From Amanita rubescens (lineage: Eukaryota; Basidiomycota; Agaricomycetes; Agaricales; Amanitaceae): 50,145 nucleotides of DNA. Under the pieces are notes generated by a model. It was not told the origin of the DNA and did no database searches. It saw only the letters and a program-made list of their open reading frames with translations. Numbering within the stretch: the first letter of the stretch is position 1; the number at the start of each line of letters is the position of its first letter. The position numbers and the translations under genes were made by a program. Location: NCBI GenBank assembly GCA_015039365.1, contig WION01000382.1, positions 1 through 50,145 of the forward strand, in the 5' to 3' direction. This document shows, piece by piece, positions 12,225 to 22,465 of the stretch.

Positions 12225-13588
12225 ATGGACACCGACAGTTTGCTGACTTCAGAACAGCTTCAAGCGCTCAGACAGTCTATCTCATCCCATGCGCCATTTT
12301 GTAGCGGCGTCTTGCCAGTGTCCAATCCCGTAGACTTGGCCTTGTACTATGGGAAAGGAGAAAACGCTCGGTGACTTGGGCTCCTTGACATCTCGCTTGC
12401 AATACTTAACAGGCTCTTCATAGCTGGATCGATCTCTATCGCCCTTCAAATGAATCCATATCAAACCTTGTCAACGCATGCGAACCTGCAACATTTGGTT
12501 TCAAGGGCGAGGACGTGTATGATGAATCTTACAGAAAAGCCGGAAAGCTCGACTCCACCTCATTTCGGCCTATGCTCGACATTTTGAGCCTCGGTCTCGT
12601 CGCGATTGTACGCGATGGCCTTTACATGGGATGGAGGCGCAGAAACCTATTCGAGCCGAGCTGTACAATTTGAACGTCTATGGTGTCGTCTTACATCTGA
12701 AACGTGTCGCACACGTACTAATGCGTTTTCGTAGGAGAAGGATCATTCTTCAAGGCACACAGGGATACTCCCCACGGTCAAAAGATGTTCGGATCTCTAG
12801 TCATCTTCTACCCAACTTCCCACCAAGGCGGTAGGTTGCACATCAGGAAAGACGACAAGGAATGGTATTTCGACTCTGAAACATTGACCGAAACCGAGGA
12901 GCCTCACATCGGCTATGTCGCCTTGTACAGCGATGTCGAACACGAAGTTGATTTGGTCAAATCCGGCCACAGAGTATCGATCACCTACAATCTCTTCTAC
13001 GAATCGGACCACTTTGTGCAGCATCCTACTTCCTTGTCTCCTAATGCTCTTGCTTTTAAAAACTTGTTGCAAGGCCTTTTGGATGATCCGACGTTTCTCC
13101 CGGACGGAGGGTGGCTTGGTTTCGGCCTTGAATATCACTATCCGCTACCCACTGCTACCAAACACATCAAACTGGACAAAATCTCCAACAACCTTAAAGG
13201 AAGCGACGCGGAAATCATGCAAGTCGCGGAACAACTTGGTCTTAACGCGTCGCTCTGGTGCCTGGTCGAGTCTGCCCGTGCCAAGGTGGCATGCAAAGGA
13301 ATATTACCTGATATAAGTGGGATGGAATTTGGCGAAAATACAATCGCTCTCGACTCATTCCTCCGCGAAGAAGTCGGGGCCAAGATGTTGCAAGAAAGCG
13401 AGGAAGGAGAGGTTGACGAGAGGTGTTACATCAATTGGGTCACGCGTCCGACTGGTACGAACCGTACCCGGACGGCTTACCTGTATTATGGAAACGAGAC
13501 AACCTCCGAATATGCATATAACACGGTTTGTTTGGTTATACGAGTGGAGAAAAGAGGGCAAAATCAGACCCAGAACCCTAGTGACTGA
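12225..13588 (+). CDS. 2-oxoglutarate/Fe(II)-dependent oxygenase-like protein
   Basis: The ATG at 12225 begins MDTDSLLTSEQLQALRQSIS, then CSGVLPVSNPVDLALYYGKG. An intron of about 65 nt follows (donor near 12371; the exact phase is unresolved). Then come CEPATFGFKGEDVYDESYRK and SFRPMLDILSLGLVAIVRD. The exon from about 12741 carries the metal-binding core: HRDTP supplies the H-x-D pair, GSLVIFYPTSHQGGRL is the strand typical of fungal prolyl-hydroxylase-like proteins, VEHEV gives the distal His, and HRVSITYNLFY gives the Arg that binds 2-oxoglutarate. The C-terminus (LYYGNETTSEYAYNTVCLVI) ends at a stop at 13586-13588. The family couples oxidation of 2-oxoglutarate to hydroxylation; the substrate here is unknown. 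Catalytic residues look intact, but the junction between exons 1 and 2 does not resolve cleanly by eye, so a small lesion there is possible. Confidence 0.65.
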
Positions 13589-13669
13589 TACGCTCCGGTT
13601 TATGCATGTATATATCCCGTCAATGTTCTGTCTATTTCATTTCGTCTACGTTGAATCCAAAAGTCAATT

Positions 13670-14720
13670 TCAAAGTCTTGTAATACTCCACTTCATCCAA
13701 TGGGCTATCTCACCACCTCTATCGACCGGAAAAACTTCCGTCTCTACCTTGACAGTGCCCTTTTCGAATATTTCACCATCCCAAAGCTCATTCCAAGAAT
13801 CGGACGAATGACAAAATATTTGATGCTGCACGCCATCCACGAAGGTATATCTTGCTCCCTTCACAAGTGCCCCGCGATTCGCCCCGAATATAGTTGATCC
13901 AGGAAGCGGTGAGATTAAAGACCCGAATTTCTGTGCGATATCGCGCTGCCCTGCTTCATCAAAGAGATGGAAGAATGAGGATGCGCAAATGGCGGAAACG
14001 TGACCTTGGAGAGGATTCAAGCTGGTTAAGGATTTGAGATTGGCAGGGCGAGGATTGATATTGAGGGGTGGATTGGAGGAGTAGAAAGGAGCGCGTGGTG
14101 TACTAAGCATTGCTGCGTCGAATATGTCACCAGCGATGAATGCCGCTGGGAATGTTTCGGGAGTGCTCCGGAAGAGCTCGTGGCCGTAGTCCCAAAAAGC
14201 TATAAACAACGTCAGTTAAGAGCAAGAAGATTTCGTGGATGCTCGCCTTGACGCAGTTCTAATCCCATTACGTTCTCCGCCGGCCAGCCATCAGCTACGG
14301 CTTTCCTCAGGTCGCATCCGACTTGAAAAAAATAAGATCAGTTGGCAATTAAATAAGGGGGAAATTATCTCGTACAACAACATCCAACGTCGAGTAAAAT
14401 CGCGTCCTTTCTTTCTTTAGCGAGTTCCAAAACACGCGGGTAAACAGATACGTTGGACGCTCGAAATCTTGTCATTCCCAAAGTCAGCAATATATAATGA
14501 CGCAACTTATTTTAAGAGCAACATACTTGGTAAACATGAACCTGCTAATGCAGCCATATGGAAATACACTGTACGCCTTGGCCTGAACTGCGAAGATGTG
14601 GCTCTTCAATTCATCATCGTCATCGATCCTAGTTTGAGCTTTGAAAAAAGCAAGCTCGTCTTCGGCGAGGGAAAGAGTTTCCTCGGTTCCTAGCACGTTG
14701 GGAGGCAGCATGTTTGACAT
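13670..14720 (-). CDS. SAM-dependent methyltransferase, tandem copy 1
   Basis: Start at 14720 (MSNMLPPNVLGTEETLSLAE), chosen by analogy with copy 2; an in-frame ATG at 14738 is an alternative. Exon 1 runs DELAFFKAQTRIDDDDELKS to RFMFTK. Short following exons carry FRAS, YPRVLELAKERKDAIL and the Gly-rich motif I (LDVGC), then DLRKAVADGWPAENVMGLEL. The last exon, from about 14200, reads AFWDYGHELFRSTPETFPAA, GDIFD, ICASSFFHLFDEAGQRDIAQ, and ends GGEIAHWMKWSITRL at 13670. The order (motif I, acidic GLELR strand, GDIFD, SFFHLF) is that of class I methyltransferases. Similar fungal enzymes act in secondary metabolism, but the substrate here is not inferable. It lies head-to-tail with copy 2. Several internal exons are tiny and were placed by comparing the two copies. 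Confidence 0.6.
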
Positions 14721-14939
14721 GGGCGCACTGCGCACCATCTAGCAAGTCATCTTATATAAATAGTAGAACGGTTACGTTATTTCGGCTATGTATGAGTCAA
14801 GACTCGGATATCCTAATCCGCTCAGATTACTGTCACCTCAGATTGTGAACATATCTTGACTACTGACCTGCAAATGAATCGTGTATTTCATTTCGTCTAC
14901 ATTGAACATCCAAGTTTGAACATACGTCTAAAGTCGATT

Positions 14940-15990
14940 TCAAACTCTGGTAACACTCCATCTCATCCAATGGACTATGTCACCGCCTCTATTGACCGGA
15001 ATAAGTTCCGTCTCTACGCGAACAGTGCCCTTTTCAAATATTTCGCCGTCCCAAAGCTCATTCCAAGAATCGGGGGAATGACAAAAGACGTGGCGCTGCA
15101 CGACGTTCGGTGAGGTGAGCCTGGTTCCTTTGACAAGTGCTCCGCGATTCGCCCCGAATATAGTTGACCCAGGAAGTGGTGAAATCAATGATGCGAATTT
15201 CTGGGCGATATCACGCTGCCCTGCTTCATCAAAGAGGTGGAAGAACGAGGATGCGCAAATGGCAGAAACGTGCCCCTGGAGAGGGCCCAAGCTGGTTAAG
15301 AATTTGAGATCAGGGCGAGAATCGAGGGGTGGATTTGAGGCATAGAAAGGAGCATGTGGCGGAAATACTGTTGAGTCAAATATGTCACCAGCTATGAACG
15401 CTGCTGGGAAAGTTTCGGGAGTGCTCCGGAAGAGCTCGTGGCCATAGTCCCAAAATGCTGTAGGCGATGTCAGTTAGATTGAAAGCGGATAAATTGGGCA
15501 GGGACGCTCACCTTGACGCAGTTCGAATCCCATTACGTTCTCCACTGGCCAACCATCAGCTACCGCTTTTCTGAGGTCGCATCCGACTTCAAAAACATCA
15601 ATCAGTTAGATAAGGGAATTGATATTAGGCGTTCTTACAGCAACAGCCAACATCGAGTAAAATCGCATCCTTTCTTTCTTTAGCGAGTTCCAGGACACGC
15701 GGGTAAGCTGGCACGCCGGATGCTCGAAATCTGCCATTTTGCAAGTCAGCGATGGAAGGAAATATAAAATAAAGGCTTGCATAGCAAGCGACATACTTGG
15801 TAAACATGAATCTGCGAATACAGGGATACGGATAGACATTATGCGCTTTGGCCTGAACTGCGAAGATGTGGTCCTTTAGTTTCTCACCATCATCAATCCC
15901 GGTTTGAGCTTTGAAAAAAGCAAGTTCGTCTTCAGTGAGAGAAAGAGTTTCCTCCAAGTCGGGCTTGTTAGGGGGCAGTGAGTTCGACAT
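14940..15990 (-). CDS. SAM-dependent methyltransferase, tandem copy 2
   Basis: Close paralogue of the gene just downstream. Start at 15990 (MSNSLPPNKPDLEETLSLTE). Exon 1 ends around RRFMFTKY near 15795. The next exon has FRASGVPAYPRVLELAKERK and motif I LLDVGCC (around 15640-15730). Then come DLRKAVADGWPVENVMGFEL (around 15510-15590) and a long final exon from about 15460, with AFWDYGHELFRSTPETFPAA, AGDIFDS, SAICASSFFHLFDEAGQRDI and the C-terminal HWMRWSVTRV ending at 14940. Motif I, the acidic residue after strand 2 and the SSFFHLF segment are all present, so activity is plausible. The intron positions match copy 1, indicating recent tandem duplication of the whole gene. Confidence 0.65.
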
Positions 15991-16254
15991 GGGAGTGATG
16001 CACAGCGCAGCGTCTAGCTAGCTGATCTTAAATGCTTTTGGCGTGCCGTGGTGTGTGTCACGATAGATGAGTCAAGACTCGGATATCATCCCGTGCGGCT
16101 GTGGGGATAGACTGATGGGGTACCGTTGGGGAGCAGCCTGGAGCAGCACCTCCTTTCGCGCTAACCCGTTTTGATGATGCCCCAGGCGCCATTCCGAACA
16201 TCTTGTATACTTCATTTCATCTGCGTTGAACATTTGAACACCCGTCCGAAAGAT

Positions 16255-16370
16255 ACAGTGGAAGCTCGAAATCTGTCATTTCCGAAGTCAGCATTGCGAT
16301 GACACGGCTTCAAATTTAAAGAGCAACATACTTGGTAAACATGAACCTGCTAGTAGGGAGTATAGTGCAG
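16255..16370 (-). pseudogene. Methyltransferase exon fragment
   Basis: On the minus strand this short stretch preserves the end of exon 1 (RFMFTK), the following small intron, and the beginning of the next exon (RFRAST) of the tandem methyltransferases. Nothing else of the gene is present nearby, so it is a scrap of a third copy. Confidence 0.55.
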
Positions 16371-16789
16371 GGTGCAGTCGTATTGAAAGGGCTTTGAGTT
16401 GTTGTCCGCTTCTAGCTCCGCTCGGATCCGCTTCTGACGTGCGTCAACCCATCACACCCTGAGAGGCGTGGTGAGAGACTTGGATAGAGTCCCGCATCAT
16501 CAACTCAACCAACACAACTTGTAAGTCCGTCGTTCAACTGCGAGGCCGTTGCCACTGACGTTTACGCCAACAGGCCGTGAAGCATTGACGTGGCAATTCC
16601 TGAAGCGCAAGTTTGTGCTTCCGTTTTTAGGAATCTATGAATGTGAAGATGGAACCACATCATTTGTTTCGCCATATACGTAGAACGGCACTCTAATCCA
16701 GTGGCGTCAAAAGCAAACAAATGTATCAATGGCTGGGATAGAAAAACGCGTACGGCTTCTCTTCCTTCAACTGTTTTTAATGCTTATGT

Positions 16790-17210
16790 CATGGAAGATG
16801 TCGCAAGTGGCTCAAGGCCTTGAATACATTCGTTCAGAAGGCGTGGTTCATGGTGATATCCGTGGGGTATTTCATCTGAATATTTAGCATGTTGAAATCT
16901 TGACCCTTTTCTTTAGGCAAATATTCTCCTGGACGACAACCTCCGACTTTGGATTAACTCACGTCTCAGAAGCTACAAATTCTGTTCGATCGGGAACCCT
17001 AAAAATCAACTTTGCAGCCCCCAAGTTATTCGAATCTTGGAGGACGATGACACCTTTGATGCTTCCTTTAGAACGCAAATGTCGGGCGTCTATGCGTTTG
17101 GATGCCTTTATTATGAAGTAAGTTTCAATAAACATTTCGACAAGGTTCTCGTTTAACCAGTGCCCAGATCTTTTATGCCTTTTGCCGATAAACTTGACAT
17201 TCAAATCTTT
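16790..17210 (+). pseudogene. Protein-kinase remnant with frameshifts
   Basis: The stretch encodes the C-lobe core of a basidiomycete Ser/Thr/Tyr-type protein kinase in pieces. MSQVAQGLEYIRSEGVVHGD gives the catalytic loop HGDIRG. After a 54-nt intron comes ANILLDDNLRL. The frame must then shift to continue DFGLTHVSEA and FAAPKLFE (the DFG and APE positions). It must shift again, near 17035, to read FRTQMSGVYAFGCLYYE, the helix F region. Past an intron near 17118 the frame soon closes. No N-lobe is visible upstream. Two frame changes within about 120 nt and the missing N-lobe mark it as inactive. Confidence 0.65.
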
Positions 17211-18555
17211 GCCCTCGTCGCTCGAGGTGTCAAATCGTAAACCGGTAGTGCTTATCCGTATATGCAGACGGATTCAAACGTTGGGTGCGAGACCTAATAG
17301 CTTTAACTATCGAGTTACTTATACTAAAAATGAATTGGACCGTGACGCTAGTGCTTTGATGATACTTGTACATGCCTCAAATCCCTCAGTTCATCTCGTT
17401 GCCGCGCACAAGTTCACTCTTTTACTCTTTCTACCCACACGCCCCCCCACATTATTCCTCCCTTTACCAAAAAAACGACTGAGTAAAAAGAAAAGAAAGA
17501 GAAGCGGGCGCCATTTGAACAAAAAACAGAGTGTAGCATACGTGTGGACCGGCAGAATAGGTCCAAAGGAATGAAAAAAGTGTCAATGTTTCCATGTCCC
17601 TCGCTCGGGTTCATTGTAAGCATCAGCCGATCCTATGTCGCCATATTTGGATCTATACGCGCGTCGTTAATTCCAGCTCGATCCAGAGAGCGAGGAACGA
17701 AAACGCCCACTCGTATACGCGTCGATATCATTCTGTCGTCCCCTTTCTCTGATAAACCCTCACGATTCTTCGGAGAAGTCTGGGGTCTCTTTCATGGGTC
17801 GCCCCGATATTCGAAGCTTACGAATGATTAGCAAGGAAGGAAGGACGCCCGCGCGCACACGCAGACATACTATGAAAAACCGCACCGCTGCCTTGAAACA
17901 TATCACTCGGCACCTCCGCCAAACTCAACACAGCCTGCTGCAGTGACCGCCTTACCTTTATACATATTCGACCTCGCTCACTCGGCACATTATGAATAAC
18001 AAACTCATCTTGCGTATCGTCCCCAATTGCGCCCGTTGAGAAGCGACGGGTTGACTTTATCTGTTTCAATTCCAAATTTGTATATTTCAGCTGCATCGCG
18101 GCCGGTGGAGGGGGGAGGACTTGTCAGACACTGTCCTCTTCGAACATTGCTTAGACAATGCATATCACTTCGGAAACGCACATCGCGACGTGCGGTGTAT
18201 CGCCTTCGGAAATATTCTTCCGTTTCTCGCTCGAGATCGTATCGTGAGGAGGTACCTGACTTTGTATTGCCTATTTCTAGGACAGTAAAAAAAAGCAACG
18301 ATACTTGTATATAACCTCGCACGTGAATGATCCACTGCCCTTGAAATGATTCCTATCGCGTTGACAAGATGCGCTATTGAGCCCCGTCCTGGACAGCCCC
18401 ATTTCAGTTGAACCAAAACCCGTTCAACTGGTACAATTTTGTGGCCAGCAAGGGCCGACCTCGATTCTTTACCGCGTGCTTCCAAGAGATAAGATATTGC
18501 CGTCATGAGCTCCTCGCCAGCTTGCCCTGGACAAATATCACCTGTAATTCCTGTA
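17211..18555. other. No recognisable gene
   Basis: Open frames on both strands here lack recognisable motifs and overlap one another. A purine-rich/poly-A tract lies at about 17466-17530. I see no RNA gene. Confidence 0.35.
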
Positions 18556-18559
18556 AGTC

Positions 18560-19065
18560 GGGAAAGTAGGTAGCATCATCAGAATTTGCAAGACGCCGAA
18601 TAAGCACGGGAGCAGTCCCTGGAGATGGGTTATTGATGCAAAGGCGCTCAATACTGGCTAGTGCGCGCATAATAATCAAGCCAGGTCGTCATGTCCTCCG
18701 GTACAGCAACATCCAACGTGAAGTAAAATTGTGTTTTTTCTCTCTTCTGAGAGTTTCCGGACACGCGGGTAAATCGGTACGCAGGACGATCGAAATCTAT
18801 GATTGCCAGATTCAACGGCGGAAATGACTATGACAGTGAGGCCTGAAGGAGTGACGTACTCTGTAAACATGAACTATGTTATCTTCATGTCTAATTCACG
18901 ATCGCCTAACATGCCCTGGGGGTTAGACCATTCATATCTCTCTTTTAGTGAAGACGAGCTTGCTCTTAAAACGCTCAAACTAATCTGTATCCCTGTATTC
19001 GCAAAGTTACCGCGCAGAGAGGGTGTTGTTTTTAGCACGCTCAATGTCAAAGAAGATACAATGTA
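18560..19065 (-). pseudogene. Decayed methyltransferase gene (5' part)
   Basis: Minus-strand fragments match the first exons of the tandem methyltransferases. Around 18960-18880 a degenerate N-terminal exon reads SSSLKERYEWSNPQG. From 18870 comes MFTEYV (compare MFTKYV). After a small intron follow FRSSCVPIYPRVRKLSEERK and TILLHVGCC, where motif I reads LHVGCC instead of LDVGCC. The C-terminal half is absent. It is a third, truncated copy on the same strand as the intact pair. Confidence 0.55.
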
Positions 19066-19223
19066 AGTTTCGTCTGGAATGGCAGGTTACCCGGTCGCTT
19101 CAAGCTGACCGAAGTCGAAGCTTTAAAAGCGGTAATTCTCAAAAAGGCGACCCGGTTATTTGCTTAAATTAGAACGCCGTATTTTCTGCACAAACATTAA
19201 ACAAGGTGGCTGACCGTCGAACG

Positions 19224-19230
19224 TATATAA
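19224..19230 (+). promoter_or_regulatory. TATA box of the repeat-protein gene
   Basis: TATATAA lies 52 nt before the ATG at 19282 in a short CT-rich leader. The position fits a strong fungal core promoter, though no transcription start is known. Confidence 0.55.
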
Positions 19231-19281
19231 ACCCACTCACGCGTGTCACACTCCTCTTTCCAGTTAACCACATCCTACATC

Positions 19282-20670
19282 ATGCACGCTATTATCACTT
19301 GCAATGCTGCTACCTTCACCGACGCTGGTCGTCAACCTTTCACCGAAATCCAAAACCTCCCTAATTATTCCTCTAAATTCATCTTCATCGAAGTGTCTGA
19401 CGACATTTTAGGTTGCTTGGACAACGTTCAAGTCAACTCGGCGATGAACTCGCCGGTCGCCCAGTCGCCAGTGCTCATCTCAACTCTTAGGCGTGTCAAG
19501 ACAATCAATAGACTTGAAGGTCTGGCGATGCTTGAACGCAGAAAAATGCACCTCGCCCGGGAAGAATTCACTGTCGCTGTTCCGCTTGCTGGTCTGGCTC
19601 CTGTCTCAAATCTCAAGCGCGTTAAGACCATCAATAAACTTGAAGGTTTGGCGATTCTTGAACGTAGACGTGCCTTACTTGCGGAGAACACGCCGGTTGC
19701 CCAGTTGCCAGTGCCAGTGCCCACTATTAAACGCGTCAAGACTATCAATAGACTTGAAGGCTTGGCTATGCTTGAACGCAGAAAGGCTCACCTCGCCGGG
19801 GAGGAATTTACTGTTGCTCTTCCTCTTGCTGGTCTGGCTCCTGTTTCTACTCTCAAGCGCGTTAAGACCATCAATAAACTTGAAGGCTTGGCGATTCTTG
19901 AACGTAGACGTGCCTTACTTGCGGAGAACACGCCGGTTGCCCAGTTGCCAGTGCCAGTGCCCGTGCCCACTATTAAACGCGTCAAGACTATCAATAGGCT
20001 TGAAGGCTTGGCTATGCTTGAACGCAGAAAGGCTCACCTCGCCCAGGGGGAATTTACCGTTGCTCTTCCTCTTGCTGGTCTGGGTCTTGTTTCTACTCTT
20101 GAGCGCGTTAGGACCATCAATAAACTTGAAGGCTTGGCCATCCTTGAGCGCAGACGTGAAGATGACTCTTTGGCCGCTGGCGAGGCTTCCTCTCTTAAGC
20201 GCGTTAGGACCATCAATAAACTTGAAGGCTTGGCAATCCTTGAACGCAGACGCGCTGGATCTGAAAATGACTCTTTGGCCGTTGGCGAAGTTTCTTCTCT
20301 TAAGCGCGTTAGGACTATCAACAGGCTAGAAGGTCTTTCCAAACTTGAACGCAGAAAAGGCCGATTCGTCCAAGAAGATTTTACTATCACTTTCCCTTTG
20401 GCTGGTCTCGCTCAAGCTCCTGCCCTCAAGCGCGTCCGAACGATCAACAAATCTGCTGGTCTTGCTATTCTCGGTCAACGCTCTGCCAAGGAAGACTCTA
20501 ATGATGATTCAATTGTACTCGCCGAATCTGGTTGTTCTCTCAAGCGCGTGAGGACGATCAACAAGCGCGCTGGACAAAACATCCTTGAACGCAGGAAAGC
20601 TCGTGTCTTTGATCAGTCGGCTGTTCAGGCTTATCTCGCTGCGGCGGCAGCGGGAGAAGCCAGCTCTTAA
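19282..20670 (+). CDS. Intronless tandem-repeat protein, KRVxTINxLEGLAxLERR repeats
   Basis: I do not recognise a family. The ATG at 19282 follows a TATA box; the frame is open further upstream but has no earlier ATG. The product is 462 residues. Residues 1-60 (MHAIITCNAATFTDAGRQPF onward) are non-repetitive and not hydrophobic, so no classical signal peptide is visible. Then come ten copies of an 18-residue block (consensus KRVRTINKLEGLAILERR) separated by variable spacers. Spacers alternate between a hydrophobic type (FTVALPLAGLAPVST) and a Pro/Val type (NTPVAQLPVPVPT). The last two repeats are degenerate, and the protein ends AYLAAAAAGEASS. Each block is bounded by dibasic KR and RR sites, the motif cleaved by kexin proteases in secreted precursors. 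Whether this protein enters the secretory pathway is unclear. It could instead be an intracellular helical-repeat protein. Confidence 0.75.
   Translation: MHAIITCNAATFTDAGRQPFTEIQNLPNYSSKFIFIEVSDDILGCLDNVQVNSAMNSPVAQSPVLISTLRRVKTINRLEGLAMLERRKMHLAREEFTVAVPLAGLAPVSNLKRVKTINKLEGLAILERRRALLAENTPVAQLPVPVPTIKRVKTINRLEGLAMLERRKAHLAGEEFTVALPLAGLAPVSTLKRVKTINKLEGLAILERRRALLAENTPVAQLPVPVPVPTIKRVKTINRLEGLAMLERRKAHLAQGEFTVALPLAGLGLVSTLERVRTINKLEGLAILERRREDDSLAAGEASSLKRVRTINKLEGLAILERRRAGSENDSLAVGEVSSLKRVRTINRLEGLSKLERRKGRFVQEDFTITFPLAGLAQAPALKRVRTINKSAGLAILGQRSAKEDSNDDSIVLAESGCSLKRVRTINKRAGQNILERRKARVFDQSAVQAYLAAAAAGEASS
19487..20610 (+). repeat. Ten-copy coding tandem repeat with two-unit periodicity
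   Basis: The DNA repeats in pairs. The 240-nt segments beginning at about 19487, 19727 and 19973 each hold an AMLERRK-type unit followed by an AILERRR-type unit and are nearly identical at nucleotide level. The last four units are single and more divergent. This indicates growth by unequal exchange of two-unit blocks. Confidence 0.8.
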
Positions 20671-22440
20671 GGGGCTGGCTCGGGCGAGGGTGCCCGAATA
20701 GGATTTGTTTTCTGTTCTTTCTTTTCGCTTTTGGCTGACGTCTTTTGTAGGGTTTTCTCTGCTTTGCTTCCAGGGCAAGACGGCAAGGGCTTCAACGGGG
20801 AACCGGCCGTAATATGTGAGTACTGTCTTAAGCGCATTGAACATCTCTTAACAAGCATTGAAGCGCCACGGTCGACGCCTTCACAGAGTACTTCCGACGA
20901 ATACACGAGAACAGTGAGGTTCGCTTCTTTGCTATGGCGACCAGGCAGAATGATTAATACGCTTCCTTGCAGACGCCTCCCAGCGGCGGGAGCCGGTGAC
21001 GTCTTTTATTCTTCTTTCCGTCTGTTGGGGAGCTTGGCTGATTGCTGGATCATTGTTTTGCATTCCGTCTAGATACCGGGTCTACTTGGACGACAGCGAC
21101 ATTCAACGGTCTCTCTCGCGGCGCGGCTATGCTCAGACACGACCCTGGCCAGGCACGTCGTCTGAGCGGGGATGATGGGCTCTCGTGAACGGGCGGTCCT
21201 GGCCAGGCATGCTATTCACGGTTGCCTTGACCCATGGTTTCGTTTCGTTTTTTCTTTTTCTCTTCATCTTTCTTTTCTTCTCCTCGTAGATAGGTAGATA
21301 GTTCCCAGAGGAGGTGGAGAGGTTATCCTCTCTTCCGCGTGCTCCCTTGCCGTGGGTTCTGGGCTTAAGACCTCTTGGTCGAACTAAACGCACGTTAAAT
21401 CAAAAAGGTTTGGAGTTGTTTCCTCACTTTTTCATAGATATCACTGGCAATGCAAATCATCCCAAGGTTCGTTTTTAGCCTGTTTTTTGTCGACGTCGTT
21501 CACTGACGAGTTTGTCGTTTCAGGTTACTTTTTTCTGTGCCCCCCGTGAACCTTTATGAAAGGTATATGTACCTCTCGCGCCGCTTTCTTTTCTCCTTTA
21601 CTTATATTCTTCAACGCTTTCGTTACAGAATTGTTTAACGTACACGAGCCGTGAACCATTGGGCTTGTTTGAACCTGCTGGTTTTCCGTGTAATTTGCTC
21701 AATTGTATATGCGTTTGACTTTCCATCGTTTGAACTGTGAGAACTCGGATTGAATGTTGAACTTGGAACTGGGGTTGCTTGCAAGTCATATTACGCTTGA
21801 GATCAAGCCGACTCTGAAAGTGCGTTTGGAGGTTAGAACTTGCGACATTCTCGAGAAACACTGATAATCGACGCAGACTCTCAGATGTGCGAATGATGGT
21901 CGTTGCCTCGGCGCAGCAGGCAGCCACTCCACGATATCATGGATAATCTGAGACGAGTTATCCAGAGACTAGGAGCGCGGCACGCAGCGTCGTTCTGAGG
22001 AGACAAAAAATTTATGTGACAACATCACAGTCACATTCATAACCATGTCACGTTCAATGTCGCGCACTTTGAACGACGCTCGGCCTGTTGATCTTTCAGC
22101 TTTCTTCACTCTAAAACGGAATAAAGAACGCAAGGAATATGATTAATCGACTGGTGTGAGTAACAACTGGAAACTGTGTTAATAACTCTGTGAAATGATG
22201 CTGAAGCCTGATAACGTTTTTTCCAGCGGCGCAACCGGCTAGAACAAAGATGAGAGCAAGCTTGGTTGTTTCTGCGCCGAACGCCATTCAGACGAAATCT
22301 TGGGTCCTAATTGGTATCGGGGGCATTATCGAGCACCCCATTGTTGAAGTCATGAAAAACTGGGTTCACGTGGGTCGTCAGTCGGTCTCCATAAAGTTCA
22401 CGTCTGGAACACTAATAGAAAACAGGTTAGCAAACTAAAA
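20671..22440. other. Long region without a supported gene
   Basis: It starts with the 3' flank of the repeat-protein gene. I see pyrimidine-rich tracts near 20707 and 21245-21290 and a CCTGGCCAGGCA motif present twice (about 21144 and 21199), but no convincing exon chain on either strand and no tRNA or rRNA. Confidence 0.35.
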
Positions 22441-22465
22441 ATTCATACTGGACGTCTCTCGCCAC

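Noticed and set aside
19493..20329. Long second open frame (278 codons) overlapping the repeat-protein gene
   Set aside because: It is the shifted reading of a tandemly repeated DNA sequence. It lacks a promoter-proximal start, and its composition (Leu/Ser/Arg runs) mirrors the repeat.
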